From assembly GCF_002831565.1 (NCBI RefSeq), contig NZ_CP025096.1, forward strand, positions 2,457,027-2,521,026: a stretch of DNA of 64,000 bases. The letters are read 5' to 3'. A program made the position numbers and the translations under genes. The notes below the pieces were generated by a model, which saw nothing but the letters and a program-made list of their open reading frames with translations, ran no database searches and was not told the origin of the DNA. This DNA comes from Spirosoma pollinicola (GTDB lineage Bacteria > Bacteroidota > Bacteroidia > Cytophagales > Spirosomataceae). Shown piece after piece: positions 9,025 through 17,094 of the stretch (its first letter is position 1; the number at the start of each line of letters is the position of its first letter).

Positions 9025-9633
9025 ATGAAAAAAGATAATCTTGAACGCTTCGTTCGCGACAACCGCGAAGCCTTTGATGACAAGGAGCCACCCAACAATT
9101 TGTGGCAAAAAATAGAACTGGGGCTTGATAAGGAGCAACCTGAAAAGGAATTCCCGTTCCGCCAGATCCATAAAGATCCATCGCTGAATGGTGGGGCTCG
9201 TTTAGGCAGCAGGCAGATAGGCTGGCCTTTGCTCGATTGGCGAGTGGCGGCTTCCATTGCGGTACTGTTGCTGGCTGGTGCTTTTCTGTATATGAACCAG
9301 AAATATGGTGTTACGCATCAGCCCGATGTGGTGGCTGCCAGCCCCATGTATGCAAAGGAAGTGGTTCAATACACCCGCTTGATTGACGACAAAAGGGCCG
9401 AACTGAAACAGATGACGGAAGATAATCCGGCGCTGTATCAGGAGTTTGCCACCGACCTTGACCGGCTCGAAAAGTCATACACATCCTTAAAAGCTGATTT
9501 GCCCCAAAACCCGAATCAGGAAATGCTTATTCAGGCCATGATCCAGAATTTGCAACTCCAGATTAACCTGCTTAATGAACAGTTGCGCGTTATTCAGCGC
9601 ATTAAACAACAAACCCATGAAAATCCTGTGTAG
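9025..9633 (+). CDS. Probable single-pass anti-sigma factor
   Basis: 202 residues from ATG 9025; an upstream in-frame TTG at 8941 would add 28 low-complexity residues and is less likely. The N-terminal cytoplasmic part (LERFVRDNREAFDDKEPPN) is followed by one membrane segment, AASIAVLLLAGAFLYM, about residues 75-92. A helical C-terminal part rich in Gln and Leu completes it. Topology and position right after an ECF sigma gene make an anti-sigma role likely, although the classical zinc-binding HxxxCxxC motif is absent. It overlaps the next gene by 17 nt. Confidence 0.7.
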   Translation: MKKDNLERFVRDNREAFDDKEPPNNLWQKIELGLDKEQPEKEFPFRQIHKDPSLNGGARLGSRQIGWPLLDWRVAASIAVLLLAGAFLYMNQKYGVTHQPDVVAASPMYAKEVVQYTRLIDDKRAELKQMTEDNPALYQEFATDLDRLEKSYTSLKADLPQNPNQEMLIQAMIQNLQLQINLLNEQLRVIQRIKQQTHENPV

Positions 9634-10672
9634 TATTTTGCTGTGTCTGTTACCACTGCTCACCTGGGCCGAGGATCCAATAGTCACGGGCGCCACTGAA
9701 CGGAAGAAGACCATTATCAAATTGTTCGATGTGAGCAGTAGCGATAATTTAGTGATCGATAACCAATTCGGCCAGGTGTCGGTTGGGCAATGGGATAAAA
9801 GTGAAATTCGTGTTCAGATCACGATCATTGCCAATTCAGATTCTGACGAACGGGTCCAGAAGTTTTTGGATGCCGTCTCAATTGACGAAAAGCGGGTAGG
9901 TAGTCAAATTACGGTGCGCACCAACTTTAGCCAGAATAGTGTATCGAACTGGAGCCTGGGCAAATGGAAGGAAGGCGGTGAGCGTAATTTCGTCAAGATC
10001 AATTACGAGGTAATGATGCCTAAACAAAATGCGCTAACTGTGCGAAACAAGTTTGGGAATACAAGTATTCCGGCGTTTCAGGCCCCATTGACCGTCTATA
10101 GCCGCTACGGAAACTTCAGTGCCGATGATCTGACCAGCCACCAGAACGATATTGATGTGGCGTATGGTAAAGCCGATATTGGTAACTTCGGCCAGGGGAA
10201 AATTGATATGGCGTATGGCGACCTTGAGCTTTCTCGGGCTAATGTACTGGTGCTGACCAATAAGTTTGGTAAGATGAACATCGGTAACGTAGGCAAGCTC
10301 GATGCCGACATCAATTACTCAGGCGCTAAAATTGGCACCTTACGGGAGTCCGGTAAAATCAAGATCGAATTTTCAAGTGGTTTCCGTATTGATCAGTTAC
10401 TTAAGTCGGCCGATAACTTGAATATTCAGGCAGCGTACTCATCGGTAGGGCTTCCTATAGATAGTGAAAATGACTGTGATTTCGATGTGACTGTGAGTTA
10501 TGGGAATTTCAATTACGGATCGGGTTCGTCCATGCACTTTACTACGCAGCCCAACGATAATGATAGCCATCGCGGCCCACGCCTAACCAAGCAATACATT
10601 GGTAAAGTTGGTAGCGGCTCGGGCACCAAAGTACATGTGGTAGCGAAATTTGGGAATGTGAGCTTTAGGTAA
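9617..10672 (+). CDS. Exported adhesin-like beta-repeat protein (DUF4097-like)
   Basis: 351 residues from ATG 9617, which gives a good signal peptide (MKILCSILLCLLPLLTWA). The rest is a right-handed beta-repeat with recurring phrases such as VRNKFGNTSI, VYSRYGNFSADD, VAYGKADIGNFG, LTNKFGKMNIGNVG and VAKFGNVSF, typical of putative adhesin/DUF4097 proteins. It overlaps the anti-sigma gene by 17 nt, so translation is probably coupled, and it may be the sensor input or chief target of the sigma factor. Its last codons and stop lie in a perfect 60-nt inverted repeat. Confidence 0.78.
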   Translation: MKILCSILLCLLPLLTWAEDPIVTGATERKKTIIKLFDVSSSDNLVIDNQFGQVSVGQWDKSEIRVQITIIANSDSDERVQKFLDAVSIDEKRVGSQITVRTNFSQNSVSNWSLGKWKEGGERNFVKINYEVMMPKQNALTVRNKFGNTSIPAFQAPLTVYSRYGNFSADDLTSHQNDIDVAYGKADIGNFGQGKIDMAYGDLELSRANVLVLTNKFGKMNIGNVGKLDADINYSGAKIGTLRESGKIKIEFSSGFRIDQLLKSADNLNIQAAYSSVGLPIDSENDCDFDVTVSYGNFNYGSGSSMHFTTQPNDNDSHRGPRLTKQYIGKVGSGSGTKVHVVAKFGNVSFR

Positions 10673-10823
10673 TCTAAACCGGGATTTTAACAAGATTTAA
10701 AGGATTAGATAAGATTATCCAATAGAGCTCTTCGAGCTGTTTAGACAGGAGAAGGACACTTTATCTATTGGATAATCTTATCTAATCCTTTAAATCTTGT
10801 TAAAATCCCGGTTTAGATTACCT
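10667..10823. repeat. Perfect 60-bp inverted repeat, GATT-rich family
   Basis: Arm 10667-10726 is the exact reverse complement of 10764-10823, with a 37-nt spacer. Each arm contains tandem GATT words (GGGATTTTAACAAGATTTAA, AGGATTAGATAAGATTATCC). The left arm includes the stop of the plus-strand adhesin-like gene; the right arm supplies the last ten codons and stop of the minus-strand cupin gene. Relatives occur at 42158-42245 and 63282-63480. Likely a bidirectional terminator or mRNA end structure. Confidence 0.92.
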
Positions 10824-11302
10824 ATTACAGCCTTATGCTGAGGAAACTCGGCCAGTAAGCTTGTCCGACTAGCCATCTCGAAGTCGGCGAAGTCGAAACC
10901 AGGGGCAACTGTGCAGCCAACCAGAGAGAAATCAACGCCCTCCGCGGGCTTTGACCCAAACCAGCAACCCGCTGGCACAACGGCCTGAAAGACTTCGCCT
11001 TTCACGGGATCATTTCCTAACCGAATAACTGTCAGTTCGCCAGCCGGAGAAATGACGAAAATCTCCAGCGGTCCGCCCGCATAAAAATGCCAAACTTCGT
11101 CGGAGGCAATCCGGTGGAGCGCCGAAATGTGATGGCTTTCCAGCAGAAAATAAATAGCGGTACTGTACGGACGCGCTCCACTAAACCGCTCCGGCAAAGC
11201 CGATTGCGGAATCTGTTCGGCAGATCGGTACGTTTCGGCAAAATAGCCGCCCTCGGGGTGAGGCTGCATATTGAACGTCTGGACGTATTGGGCGGCTGTC
11301 AT
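10790..11302 (-). CDS. Cupin-fold protein of the DUF985 family
   Basis: 170 residues, a small single-domain cupin. Landmarks are MQPHPEGGYFAETYRS near the N-terminus, SALHRIASDEVWHFYAGGPLEIF with metal-ligand-type His and Glu residues, and VPAGCWFGSKP. Family members are uncharacterised in most bacteria, so no reaction is assigned. The final residues GNLNRDFNKI are encoded by the inverted repeat shared with the facing gene, suggesting the original C-terminus was overwritten or extended by the repeat. Confidence 0.85.
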   Translation of the reverse strand: MTAAQYVQTFNMQPHPEGGYFAETYRSAEQIPQSALPERFSGARPYSTAIYFLLESHHISALHRIASDEVWHFYAGGPLEIFVISPAGELTVIRLGNDPVKGEVFQAVVPAGCWFGSKPAEGVDFSLVGCTVAPGFDFADFEMASRTSLLAEFPQHKAVIGNLNRDFNKI

Positions 11303-11317
11303 AGTGGCGAGAGAGTG

Positions 11318-11377
11318 AAAGAGCGAAAGGTGAAAGAGTAAAAAAGATGGCGATGCATAATCGCTCTTTCGCTCTTT
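11318..11377. repeat. Inverted repeat of GAGCGAAA-type words
   Basis: AAAGAGCGAAAG at 11318-11329 pairs exactly with 11366-11377. The words GAGTGAAA, GAGCGAAA and TGAAAGAG recur within the left half. It lies between tpiA and the cupin gene (both minus) and belongs to the same family as 14756-14842 and, less closely, 62682-62771. Confidence 0.6.
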
Positions 11378-11382
11378 AAAAA

Positions 11383-12147
11383 TTATTGCGCTGCTTTTAC
11401 AACCGTCAGGAAGTCGCGTGATTTTAGGGAAGCTCCACCAATAAGACCGCCATCCACATCGGGACGGGCAAAGAGCTCTTCGGCGTTCTGTGCATTGGCA
11501 CTGCCACCGTATAGAATGGATATTTCCTGAGCTACAGAATCTCCGTATTGACTGGCAATGTGCTGACGCAGTTCAAAGTGCATATCCTGCGCCTGTGCCG
11601 ATGAGGCCGTTAAACCGGTACCGATAGCCCAGATGGGTTCGTAGGCGATAACAATATTGGCAAACGACTCAGCAGAGAGGTGAAACAGGCTTTCGGTGAT
11701 CTGGTCTTTCACAAAGCCAATGAAATCGCCGTTCTCGCGCAGATCGCGGGATTCGCCACAACAAAAGATAGGCTTCAGGCCATTTTCAAGCGCGATGTTC
11801 ACTTTCTCGGCCAACTGGGCGTTGGTTTCTTCGAAATACTGCCGCCGTTCGCTATGGCCCAGAATCACGTACTCAACCCCGATGGACTGGAGCATCGGTG
11901 CCGAAATTTCGCCGGTATAAGCGCCCGACGCTTTCTCGTGGCAGTTCTGAGCACCCAGCGCAACCTTACCTCCGGCCGTTACGTATTGGCGTGCAGTTGC
12001 CAGATAAAGAGACGGGGGGCAAAGTACCACCTCAACATCACCCGTAACTTCATCCTTAACCATATTGATTACTTCCGAAAGAAGGGCCTTCGCTTCTTCG
12101 GCAGTCTTATTCATTTTCCAGTTGCCGGCAACAATTTTCTTGCGCAT
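11383..12147 (-). CDS. tpiA: Triose-phosphate isomerase
   Basis: Interconverts dihydroxyacetone phosphate and glyceraldehyde 3-phosphate in glycolysis. 254 residues from ATG 12147 (MRKKIVAGNWKMNK); a TTG two codons earlier is not needed. Catalytic residues are in place: K11 in GNWKMN, H98 in ILGHSERR and E170 in IAYEPIWAIGTG. The phosphate-binding ending is ILYGGSANAQNAEEL and DGGLIGGASLK. Length and order are standard. It is monocistronic or precedes the cupin gene across a short inverted repeat. Confidence 0.97.
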   Translation of the reverse strand: MRKKIVAGNWKMNKTAEEAKALLSEVINMVKDEVTGDVEVVLCPPSLYLATARQYVTAGGKVALGAQNCHEKASGAYTGEISAPMLQSIGVEYVILGHSERRQYFEETNAQLAEKVNIALENGLKPIFCCGESRDLRENGDFIGFVKDQITESLFHLSAESFANIVIAYEPIWAIGTGLTASSAQAQDMHFELRQHIASQYGDSVAQEISILYGGSANAQNAEELFARPDVDGGLIGGASLKSRDFLTVVKAAQ

Positions 12148-12383
12148 AATCAATTAATAATGAGGTCGAAACAAATTTTATAATCAGTAGAAACAGATGT
12201 TTCTATGTCAAATTTGGGCGAAATTAGAACATTTCAGCCGAACAGACGGTGAAGCGCGGTACTAATATTTGGTAATGCACTCACATGATGTATAAACCAT
12301 TCATAAACGGCAAAAACCAATCACTAATTTCTTGTGTTATTCGGATAAAAAAATGCGTAATTTTAATGTAAGATAATCTCTAT

Positions 12384-13664
12384 ATGAAAACGCTGGCATT
12401 GATAATCGGGCTGTTAGCCGTCTGCGTAGCTGCGCGGGGAGACGATGACCAGCTCACACCTAAAAAAGACCGTACGCCCGATAAAGAACGGTACGGATTC
12501 TTCATTGCCGATAACCACGCCTGGACGCGCATACCCTTCCAGCTGCACTCGAACCTGATTATCGTTCCGGTAACCATCAATGGATCTGACACGCTCCGAT
12601 TCATACTGGATACAGGTGTTAGCAACACTATTATTACCAACCCGAGTGCTTTTCGAAAAAAGCCGCTTACGCTAACGCGTAAAGTCAAAATCAGCGGAGC
12701 AGGCGAGGGCGGAAGCCTGACAGCCTCCATTGCCATTGATAATACCCTCACGATGGGTGGCTTGCGGGCGGCACACCATAACCTGGTTATTCTGGATGAA
12801 GACATTCTTAAACTGTCAGAGTATGTAGGCACGCCTGTTCACGGCATATTTGGTTACGAAATCTTTGCCAACTTCGTCGTAAATGTTGATTTCCAGCGTC
12901 GTGAAATAACGCTGATGAAGCCCGAGAAATATAGCTACAAGAAACGTAAAGGCGACCGTTACCCAATTACTATTCAGGATACAAAAGCGTATACTGATGC
13001 CCTGTCAGTCTATGATGGTGAAAAGATTCTGCCTTTGCGTGTCGTTCTGGATACCGGCGCTGGCCATGCGCTGTTACTCGACCGCTCGCGGAGTACGGCC
13101 TCTATGCCAATGCCCGTAAAAAGCATTCGGGCACAACTGGGCCGCGGACTAAATGGCGTAATAAACGGTGTAATGGGCCGAATCCAGAAGGTTCGGTTTG
13201 GTCGCTACGAATTAGATAATATCCTGGCCTCATTTCCTGATAGCCTGGGGTTTGGAATGAAATTAGTGGATATGCCCGAACGGCAGGGGAATGTAGGCTG
13301 TGAGCTGTTACGCCGGTTTAACGTAACGTTTAACTACCCGGATCGGTATATCGTTATGAAGCCGATCAAGCGGCTCATGAAGGAAGGCTTCGAGCATGAT
13401 ATGAGCGGCATGGAACTCCGCGCCAAGGGCGAGCGATTTCGCAATTATTATGTGGACAAAGTTCTTCCCGGCTCCCCTGCCGATATGGCTGGCCTAAAAG
13501 AAAATGATGAAGTGATGTTCGTTAATAATAGTTCTGCCAGCGATCTGACAGTCAGCGACATCTATAAGATACTTCAAAAAGGAGAAGGCAAAGAAGTATC
13601 CATCCTAGTTCGGCGAAACGGACAGATTATTATTACAAGCTTTGTTTTGAAGCGCCTTATCTGA
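12384..13664 (+). CDS. Exported retropepsin-like aspartyl protease with C-terminal PDZ domain
   Basis: 426 residues with a signal peptide (MKTLALIIGLLAVCVAARG). Two aspartyl-protease-type motifs are present, FILDTGVSNTII (about residue 70) and VVLDTGAGHALLL (about residue 216), each the D-T-G loop of a pepsin-like lobe. A PDZ domain occupies about residues 345-425 (YYVDKVLPGSPADMAGLKEND). The fold suggests a periplasmic peptidase; the substrate is unknown. The upstream 230-nt gap separates it from divergent tpiA and has a TAATTTTA element near 12357 that may be a -7 box. Confidence 0.85.
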   Translation: MKTLALIIGLLAVCVAARGDDDQLTPKKDRTPDKERYGFFIADNHAWTRIPFQLHSNLIIVPVTINGSDTLRFILDTGVSNTIITNPSAFRKKPLTLTRKVKISGAGEGGSLTASIAIDNTLTMGGLRAAHHNLVILDEDILKLSEYVGTPVHGIFGYEIFANFVVNVDFQRREITLMKPEKYSYKKRKGDRYPITIQDTKAYTDALSVYDGEKILPLRVVLDTGAGHALLLDRSRSTASMPMPVKSIRAQLGRGLNGVINGVMGRIQKVRFGRYELDNILASFPDSLGFGMKLVDMPERQGNVGCELLRRFNVTFNYPDRYIVMKPIKRLMKEGFEHDMSGMELRAKGERFRNYYVDKVLPGSPADMAGLKENDEVMFVNNSSASDLTVSDIYKILQKGEGKEVSILVRRNGQIIITSFVLKRLI

Positions 13665-13707
13665 CTAGTAATGTGGGCGGTCGATCGCTCACGTTACGCC
13701 ACTAGTC
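13663..13707. terminator. Bidirectional hairpin at convergent gene ends
   Basis: GACTAGT (13663-13669) pairs with ACTAGTC (13701-13707), and AATGTGGGCG (13670-13679) pairs with 13686-13695 using two G-T pairs; ACGCC bulges out. The stem reaches the stop codons of both flanking genes. Confidence 0.6.
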
Positions 13708-14736
13708 CATTCGTTCCATTTTGAACCGGAAGCTTGTTCCTTTATCGACTTTGCTCATGACCGAAATTTTGGACTTATGAGCATTCAGAATGTGCTTCAC
13801 AATGGCCAGCCCCAGCCCTGTGCCGCCCCGGTCTTTCGAGCGACTTTTTTCGACACGGTAGAAACGCTCAAAAATTCGGCTTAAATGTTCGGGAGGAATA
13901 CCGGGACCATTGTCGCGGATAGATACGACGATATGTTTCTTGTCGTCATCCAGATTAACCTGTACGTGACCGTTTTCATTGCCATACTTGACCGCATTTT
14001 CAATTAAATTGGTCATCACCTGCGTAATACGCTGTGAATCGGCTTTTACCCAGACAGGGCCGGGATGTTCGATTTTTAATTGAAGTGTCGTGCGTTTCGC
14101 GTGAGCTATTTTTTCTAATTGCTCGAATATTTCCTGTGTAATGTGCGCTAAATCGACTCGCTCGAAGTTCATGCGCACTTCTCCCGTTTCTAATTGAGAT
14201 AGCGCAACGAGATCTTTTACCAGTGCATCGAGCCCATCAAGACTTTTAGCGGCTTTGGATAGAAATTTATCCCGCACGCGCTCATCGTCAACAGCACCGT
14301 CGATAAGGGTATGGATGAAGCCCTGGGCGGCAAAAATGGGCGTTTTCAACTCATGGGACACATCGGCCAGAAACTCCCGCCGAAACAGTTCCAATCGCTT
14401 CAATTCATCAATTTCCTTTTGTTTCTTGGCGACATACACAAAAATCTCGTCGTTGAGTTTCTTAAACGGATTCGTGTTTTTGATGATCGACTTGCGGGAT
14501 ATATTGAAGTCGCGAATTTTCAGTTTGTGGATGGTTTTATACATCTTGTTCACCTCGCGAAACACAAGGAGCTCGATGGCGTAGAAAACCAGAAAGAAGG
14601 AAATAATAAACGACGAAATACCTACCACAAAGAGCATGGTGCTGGTTACGCCTTCAACAGATGCCAGAAAGGCCAGCGTCAGCGCCGAAATCAGGCAGGC
14701 CAGTAAAAGCGCAATCAGGCGGGGGCTTAGGGACAT
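13702..14736 (-). CDS. PhoR-like sensor histidine kinase
   Basis: 344 residues. Two membrane segments (about 7-26 and 33-55) are separated by only a few residues, so there is essentially no periplasmic sensor domain. The dimerisation/phosphoacceptor helix is FLADVSHELKTPIFAAQGFI with H128. The ATPase domain shows the N box (LIENAVKYG), G1 (DNGPGIP), F box (RIFERFYRVE) and G2 (GGTGLGLAIVK). It follows the response regulator gene across a 36-bp hairpin, so the two form one operon. The stimulus is unknown; it may sense the membrane or a partner protein. Confidence 0.93.
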   Translation of the reverse strand: MSLSPRLIALLLACLISALTLAFLASVEGVTSTMLFVVGISSFIISFFLVFYAIELLVFREVNKMYKTIHKLKIRDFNISRKSIIKNTNPFKKLNDEIFVYVAKKQKEIDELKRLELFRREFLADVSHELKTPIFAAQGFIHTLIDGAVDDERVRDKFLSKAAKSLDGLDALVKDLVALSQLETGEVRMNFERVDLAHITQEIFEQLEKIAHAKRTTLQLKIEHPGPVWVKADSQRITQVMTNLIENAVKYGNENGHVQVNLDDDKKHIVVSIRDNGPGIPPEHLSRIFERFYRVEKSRSKDRGGTGLGLAIVKHILNAHKSKISVMSKVDKGTSFRFKMERMD

Positions 14737-14755
14737 AGGGCAAAGATAGAAAGGT

Positions 14756-14842
14756 TAAAGAGCGAAAGCATGAAAGAGCGAAAGAGTGAAAACTGGACTA
14801 AACCAATTTCACTCTTTCGCTCTTTCATGCTTTCGCTCTTTA
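14756..14842. repeat. Perfect 36-bp inverted repeat of GAGCGAAA octamers inside a two-component operon
   Basis: Arms 14756-14791 and 14807-14842 are exact reverse complements with a 15-nt loop. Each arm is a run of degenerate octamers (GAGCGAAA, GCATGAAA, GAGCGAAA, GAGTGAAA). It lies between the response regulator, whose stop codon is in the right arm, and the kinase. It could reduce kinase expression relative to the regulator or stabilise the upstream mRNA. Confidence 0.92.
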
Positions 14843-15547
14843 TTCTGGTTGATCCGTAAACATATACCCGACACCCTTAAGCGTACGAATGTGGGTGTCG
14901 CCGATCTTTTCGCGGAGTTTACGAATATGAACGTCTACAGTGCGTTCAAGTACGTAGATGTCGGCACCCCATATTTTTTGAAGCAACTCTTCCCGGCTAC
15001 ATACTTTGTTGGGATGCTGAGCCAGAAAAAACAGCAGTTCAAACTCCTTTTTAGGCAGAATTACCTGTTTATCATTCTGACTGACCGAATAGTTCTTCCG
15101 GTTGATAAGCAGGTCGGCAATGGCAATCTGTTCGCCTGGATCGGACTTCTGCGCTTCCCGCCGGAACAGCGCGTTGATGCGGCTCATCAGGGCGCGGGGC
15201 TTAATGGGCTTAGTGATATAATCGTCTGCCCCTACATCAAAAGCGGCTACTTCAGAATATTCTTCCGAGCGGGCTGTTAAAAAAAGGATATACGTCTGGC
15301 GCAATTCCGGAATATTACGTAGTTGCCGACCAGCTTCGATACCATCCATTACGGGCATCATGATGTCGAGTAGAACTAATTCGGGCAAGTACGTCTTTGC
15401 TATTTCGACGGCTTTACGGCCATCTGTAGCCGTACGGACATCATAACCTTCTTTATTGAGGTTGTATTCGAGCATTTCTACAATGTCGGCGTCATCGTCA
15501 ACGACTAAAACGCGATGCAGAGGTTGAGCAGCTTTGGCAGCACTCAT
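14840..15547 (-). CDS. OmpR/PhoB-family response regulator
   Basis: 235 residues. The receiver domain has the acidic pair in VLVVDDDADIVEML, phosphoacceptor D61 (LVLLDIMMPVMDG), T in FLTARSEE and K in DDYITKPIKP. The C-terminal winged helix is seen as LPKKEFELLFFLAQHPNKVCSREELLQKIWG and VDVHIRKLREKIG. It is the first gene of the operon with the PhoR-like kinase. A direct repeat CTTAACA-N4-CTTAACA, 108 nt upstream of its start, is a plausible binding site for this regulator class. Confidence 0.95.
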   Translation of the reverse strand: MSAAKAAQPLHRVLVVDDDADIVEMLEYNLNKEGYDVRTATDGRKAVEIAKTYLPELVLLDIMMPVMDGIEAGRQLRNIPELRQTYILFLTARSEEYSEVAAFDVGADDYITKPIKPRALMSRINALFRREAQKSDPGEQIAIADLLINRKNYSVSQNDKQVILPKKEFELLFFLAQHPNKVCSREELLQKIWGADIYVLERTVDVHIRKLREKIGDTHIRTLKGVGYMFTDQPE

Positions 15548-15654
15548 ACGGAGCTTGGTTGATAAGAATGGTTTACCTTCCTGGTAAGTTACCGAATTAT
15601 CGGCAGCCCGAAGTTACGTGGCTTATCCTCAACGTTACGAATAGAGAACGCATA

Positions 15655-15672
15655 CTTAACAAAAACTTAACA
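15655..15672 (+). promoter_or_regulatory. Direct repeat resembling a PhoP/PhoB box
   Basis: CTTAACA (15655-15661) and CTTAACA (15666-15672) repeat with an 11-bp period, i.e. TTAACA-N5-TTAACA. One-helical-turn direct repeats of this spacing are the normal target of OmpR-family dimers, and TTAACA repeats are the known PhoP target form in Bacillus. It sits between the divergent response regulator and AI-2E transporter genes. Binding is inferred. Confidence 0.5.
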
Positions 15673-15843
15673 GCCGGGCATACGCGTTTCTAGTTGCTCA
15701 GGTCTGAAAACTAGTTCGTTAATTACGGGTTAAGAATACGCTTCTTCCTGAACAAAGCCAACTTTTACGGGTTCGTTACATGATAATAAGTATAAACACG
15801 ACCGAAATCACGTCTAAAATACGCAGTTGATTTTACTTACTCT

Positions 15844-16995
15844 ATGAATATTCGCTCGCGGGAAATTGAACTCCCCTCTTACGCTAAGCTGGTCTGCGTA
15901 TTACTTTCATTAGTTGTTATTATCTATGGCTTGCATGCCCTTCAGGGGTTGCTCATTCCGCTGGTCTTTGCCATTTTGTTTTCTGTCCTGCTGTTTCCGC
16001 TGGCCAAACGGCTCGAAAACTGGCGCGTGCCCAGGGTATTAGCGATTATTTTATGCCTGCTGTTGACATTGGGCGTTTTAACGGCACTTTTCTGGGGGAT
16101 ATCGATTCAGATCAGTAATTTTTCCGAAGTTATTCCAAAGTTTGTTGAGAAGGCAACGGCCTACGTAAATAGCATACGAACCTTTGCAGATGAAAAACTG
16201 AATATTGACCGGCAGCGGCAAACATCTGAAATAACCAAGTACCTGAATCAGGCTTTAGCCGAAGGGGGAACCATCCTGACCACAACGTTGCTGGCCACGA
16301 CCAGTATTATCACGAACCTGTTTCTGATACTGCTGTTTGCCTTCTTTTTTCTGCTTTATCGTGACTTTTTTCGGTCATTCTTCTACAAAGTATTCGAAGA
16401 TACCCGTCGGTCGAAGATTGACGATGTTATGGAAGGTATCTATCAGGTTGTAAAGGACTATCTGGCCGGGTTGGTACTGGTTATCCTTATAATTGGCACC
16501 CTTATGACCGTAGGATTACTTATTCTGGGCGTCGACTATGCTATATTCTTTGGTTTTTTTGGGGCATGCCTGGTATTGATTCCTTATTTCGGGATCTCGA
16601 TGGGGTCGTTGCTACCCGCAGCCTATACTCTTGTTACGCAGGACAACCCCATTAAAGCACTGGGTGTCATTGGCATTTTCCTGTTTGTACAAACGCTGGA
16701 AGGCAACTTCATTACCCCGTATATCGTCGGTTCCAAAGTTAGTATCAATCCGTTGGCGGCCATTGTGGTCCTGATTCTCTGGGAAAACATTTGGGGTTTA
16801 CCCGGTCTGGTACTGGCTTTACCCATGACCGCCATTCTGAAAGTTATTTTCGATTCAGTCGAGTCACTCAAGCCATACGGCTTCCTTATCGGCGAAGCGG
16901 AAAAACCGCGCCCACCCATAAAAAACCTTCAGGAACTGGCCGATCAACTGCCAAAACGCGCGAAGAAAGTAGGGCATGTGGAGGAGAAAAATTAG
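15844..16995 (+). CDS. AI-2E family transporter (PerM-like membrane protein)
   Basis: 383 residues, polytopic. Hydrophobic segments cluster at the N-terminus (VCVLLSLVVIIYGLHALQGL, LIPLVFAILFSVLLFPLAK, VLAIILCLLLTLGVLTALFW), around 150-180, and at 220-345. A soluble amphipathic part lies between about 90 and 145. The signature region FGFFGACLVLIPYFGISMGS and the C-terminal LVLALPMTAILKVIF fit the family, which exports small molecules or works as a cation/H+ exchanger. It is divergent from the response regulator gene and shares its putative box. Confidence 0.9.
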   Translation: MNIRSREIELPSYAKLVCVLLSLVVIIYGLHALQGLLIPLVFAILFSVLLFPLAKRLENWRVPRVLAIILCLLLTLGVLTALFWGISIQISNFSEVIPKFVEKATAYVNSIRTFADEKLNIDRQRQTSEITKYLNQALAEGGTILTTTLLATTSIITNLFLILLFAFFFLLYRDFFRSFFYKVFEDTRRSKIDDVMEGIYQVVKDYLAGLVLVILIIGTLMTVGLLILGVDYAIFFGFFGACLVLIPYFGISMGSLLPAAYTLVTQDNPIKALGVIGIFLFVQTLEGNFITPYIVGSKVSINPLAAIVVLILWENIWGLPGLVLALPMTAILKVIFDSVESLKPYGFLIGEAEKPRPPIKNLQELADQLPKRAKKVGHVEEKN

Positions 16996-17000
16996 TTTTT

Positions 17001-17087
17001 AGTGAATTGGATAAATGGTGGAGTAAGTTGAGTGGGTGAAGCAAGTGACTACTCACTCCACTTACTTCACCATTTACCCAATTCACT
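17001..17087. terminator. Imperfect 37-bp inverted repeat between convergent genes
   Basis: Arm 17001-17037 and arm 17051-17087 match at 33 of 37 positions with a 13-nt loop. The arms are built from words like AGTGAATT and GAGTAAGT, similar in style to the GAGCGAAA/GAGTGAAT family. It lies between the AI-2E transporter and the LON-domain gene, whose ends face each other. Confidence 0.7.
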
Positions 17088-17094
17088 CACTCCA

